Source of the DNA: SIO4C1 sp039180385
GTDB taxonomy: Bacteria; Cyanobacteriota; Cyanobacteriia; Phormidesmidales; Phormidesmidaceae
DNA: 7,062 nucleotides
Direction: 5' to 3'
Assembly (NCBI GenBank): GCA_039180385.1
Contig: JBCDDJ010000353.1
Coordinates: 1-7,062 of the forward strand
Shown here: positions 6,916 through 7,062 of the stretch, piece by piece
Position numbering within the stretch: the first letter of the stretch is position 1
How the letters are laid out: each line of letters begins with the position of its first letter
Notes under the pieces: model-generated
Told to the model about the DNA's origin: nothing
Databases searched by the model: none
What the model saw: only the letters and a program-made list of their open reading frames with translations
Made by a program: the position numbers and the translations under genes

Positions 6916-6932
6916 CCCACCCCCCCACTCCC
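6916..6932 (-). other. G-quadruplex-capable motif on the minus strand, right end of the repeat element
   Basis: On the minus strand the tract reads GGG-AGT-GGGGGGG-T-GGG. The run of seven G can supply two G-triplets with a one-base loop, giving four runs in total. It mirrors the G-rich tract at 6747-6775. Confidence 0.45.
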
Positions 6933-6978
6933 TTTAGAGTCCGTAACCCTGACAATTGCCAACAAAATCTAAGTTTTT

Positions 6979-7007
6979 TTGACATTTTGCTCAATTCTGA
7001 GGATCAT
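6979..7007 (+). promoter_or_regulatory. Possible sigma-70-type promoter pointing out of the window
   Basis: A perfect TTGACA (-35) lies at 6979-6984, with GATCAT (4 of 6 matches to TATAAT) at 7002-7007 after a 17-base spacer. A better -10-like TATACT sits at 7045-7050 but has no -35 at proper spacing. Either could serve a rightward gene beyond the window. This rests on short motifs in A/T-rich DNA and is weak. Confidence 0.35.
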
Positions 7008-7062
7008 GGGCGAAATCAAATGATCGCAATTGAACCTCATCATTTATACTTGTCGGCTGCGG

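Larger units (their letters stand above)
6743..6932. repeat. Long imperfect inverted-repeat element built of STRR-like heptamers with G/C-tract ends
   Basis: The left half is G-rich (6744-6780) followed by an A/T-rich heptamer array (6791-6825). The right half is the mirror image: a heptamer array reading on the minus strand (6907-6873) followed by a C-rich tract (6916-6932). About 47 bases of unrelated sequence (6826-6872) separate the arms. The arms share the segment GTTT(T)GAATTTTGA, then (AT or GC)TCT(A or G)A(A or G)TTTT, ending in GTA. Similar G-rich plus TTTTGAATT patches are common between genes of filamentous cyanobacteria (recollection). It carries no coding sequence; a MITE-like or otherwise mobile repeat is possible but no target-site duplication was identified. 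Confidence 0.65.
6694..7062. other. 369-base non-coding stretch upstream of the Nudix gene
   Basis: No convincing gene is visible. From left to right it holds: the Nudix leader on the minus strand (AGGG ribosome site at 6701-6704, an A/T-rich patch around 6720-6735 that could include a -10 element but with no recognisable -35); an inverted-repeat element at about 6743-6932; an A/T-rich tract with a TTGACA at 6979; and a TATACT at 7045-7050. An ATG at 7020 opens a frame of 14 codons that runs off the window end, which is too short to call. Confidence 0.7.

Noticed and set aside
7020..7062. Start of a partial coding sequence (MIAIEPHHLYLSAA)
   Set aside because: Only 14 codons are visible, the nearest Shine-Dalgarno-like GAGGA is about 16 bases away, and no family is recognisable.

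Overview
The window is cyanobacterial chromosome. It opens with a complete psaB (photosystem I P700 apoprotein A2). Four copies of the octamer GCGATCGC (HIP1) lie in about 7 kb, where chance would give roughly 0.1, and heptanucleotide repeats of the cyanobacterial STRR type occur near the right end. The exact genus cannot be read from this. A filamentous Leptolyngbya/Nodosilinea-like cyanobacterium with moderate GC is a guess only.

Layout, left to right: psaB (+, 5-2209), beginning 4 bases into the window, so psaA, its usual upstream partner, is presumably just outside. A strong hairpin (2231-2267) marks the psaB 3' end. Next is a polytopic membrane protein of GT-C/DUF6798-like character (+, 2321-3961). 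A 91-base convergent gap (3962-4052) follows, with no strong terminator. Then a minus-strand cluster is read right to left: a Nudix hydrolase of the ADP-ribose pyrophosphatase type (6693-6145), an AglD/LPG-synthase-TM (UPF0104-like) membrane protein (6117-5158), and a GtrB/DPM1-like family 2 glycosyltransferase with two C-terminal membrane helices (5093-4053). Gaps of 27 and 64 bases suggest one transcription unit. The last 369 bases (6694-7062) hold no convincing gene. They contain a roughly 190-base inverted-repeat element made of degenerate heptamer arrays flanked by G-rich/C-rich tracts, then a possible promoter pointing out of the window.

How the genes may work together: psaB is housekeeping photosynthesis. 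The most interesting grouping is the three membrane-associated proteins at 2321-6117. A GT2 enzyme of the type that charges polyprenyl phosphate with a sugar sits beside a protein related to the membrane half of archaeal AglD. Both face a polytopic protein that could be a lipid-linked-sugar-using (GT-C) transferase. This would be a Gtr-like charge/flip/transfer module, but it is inferred from family resemblance and proximity only. The Nudix enzyme is probably general nucleotide housekeeping that shares the promoter.
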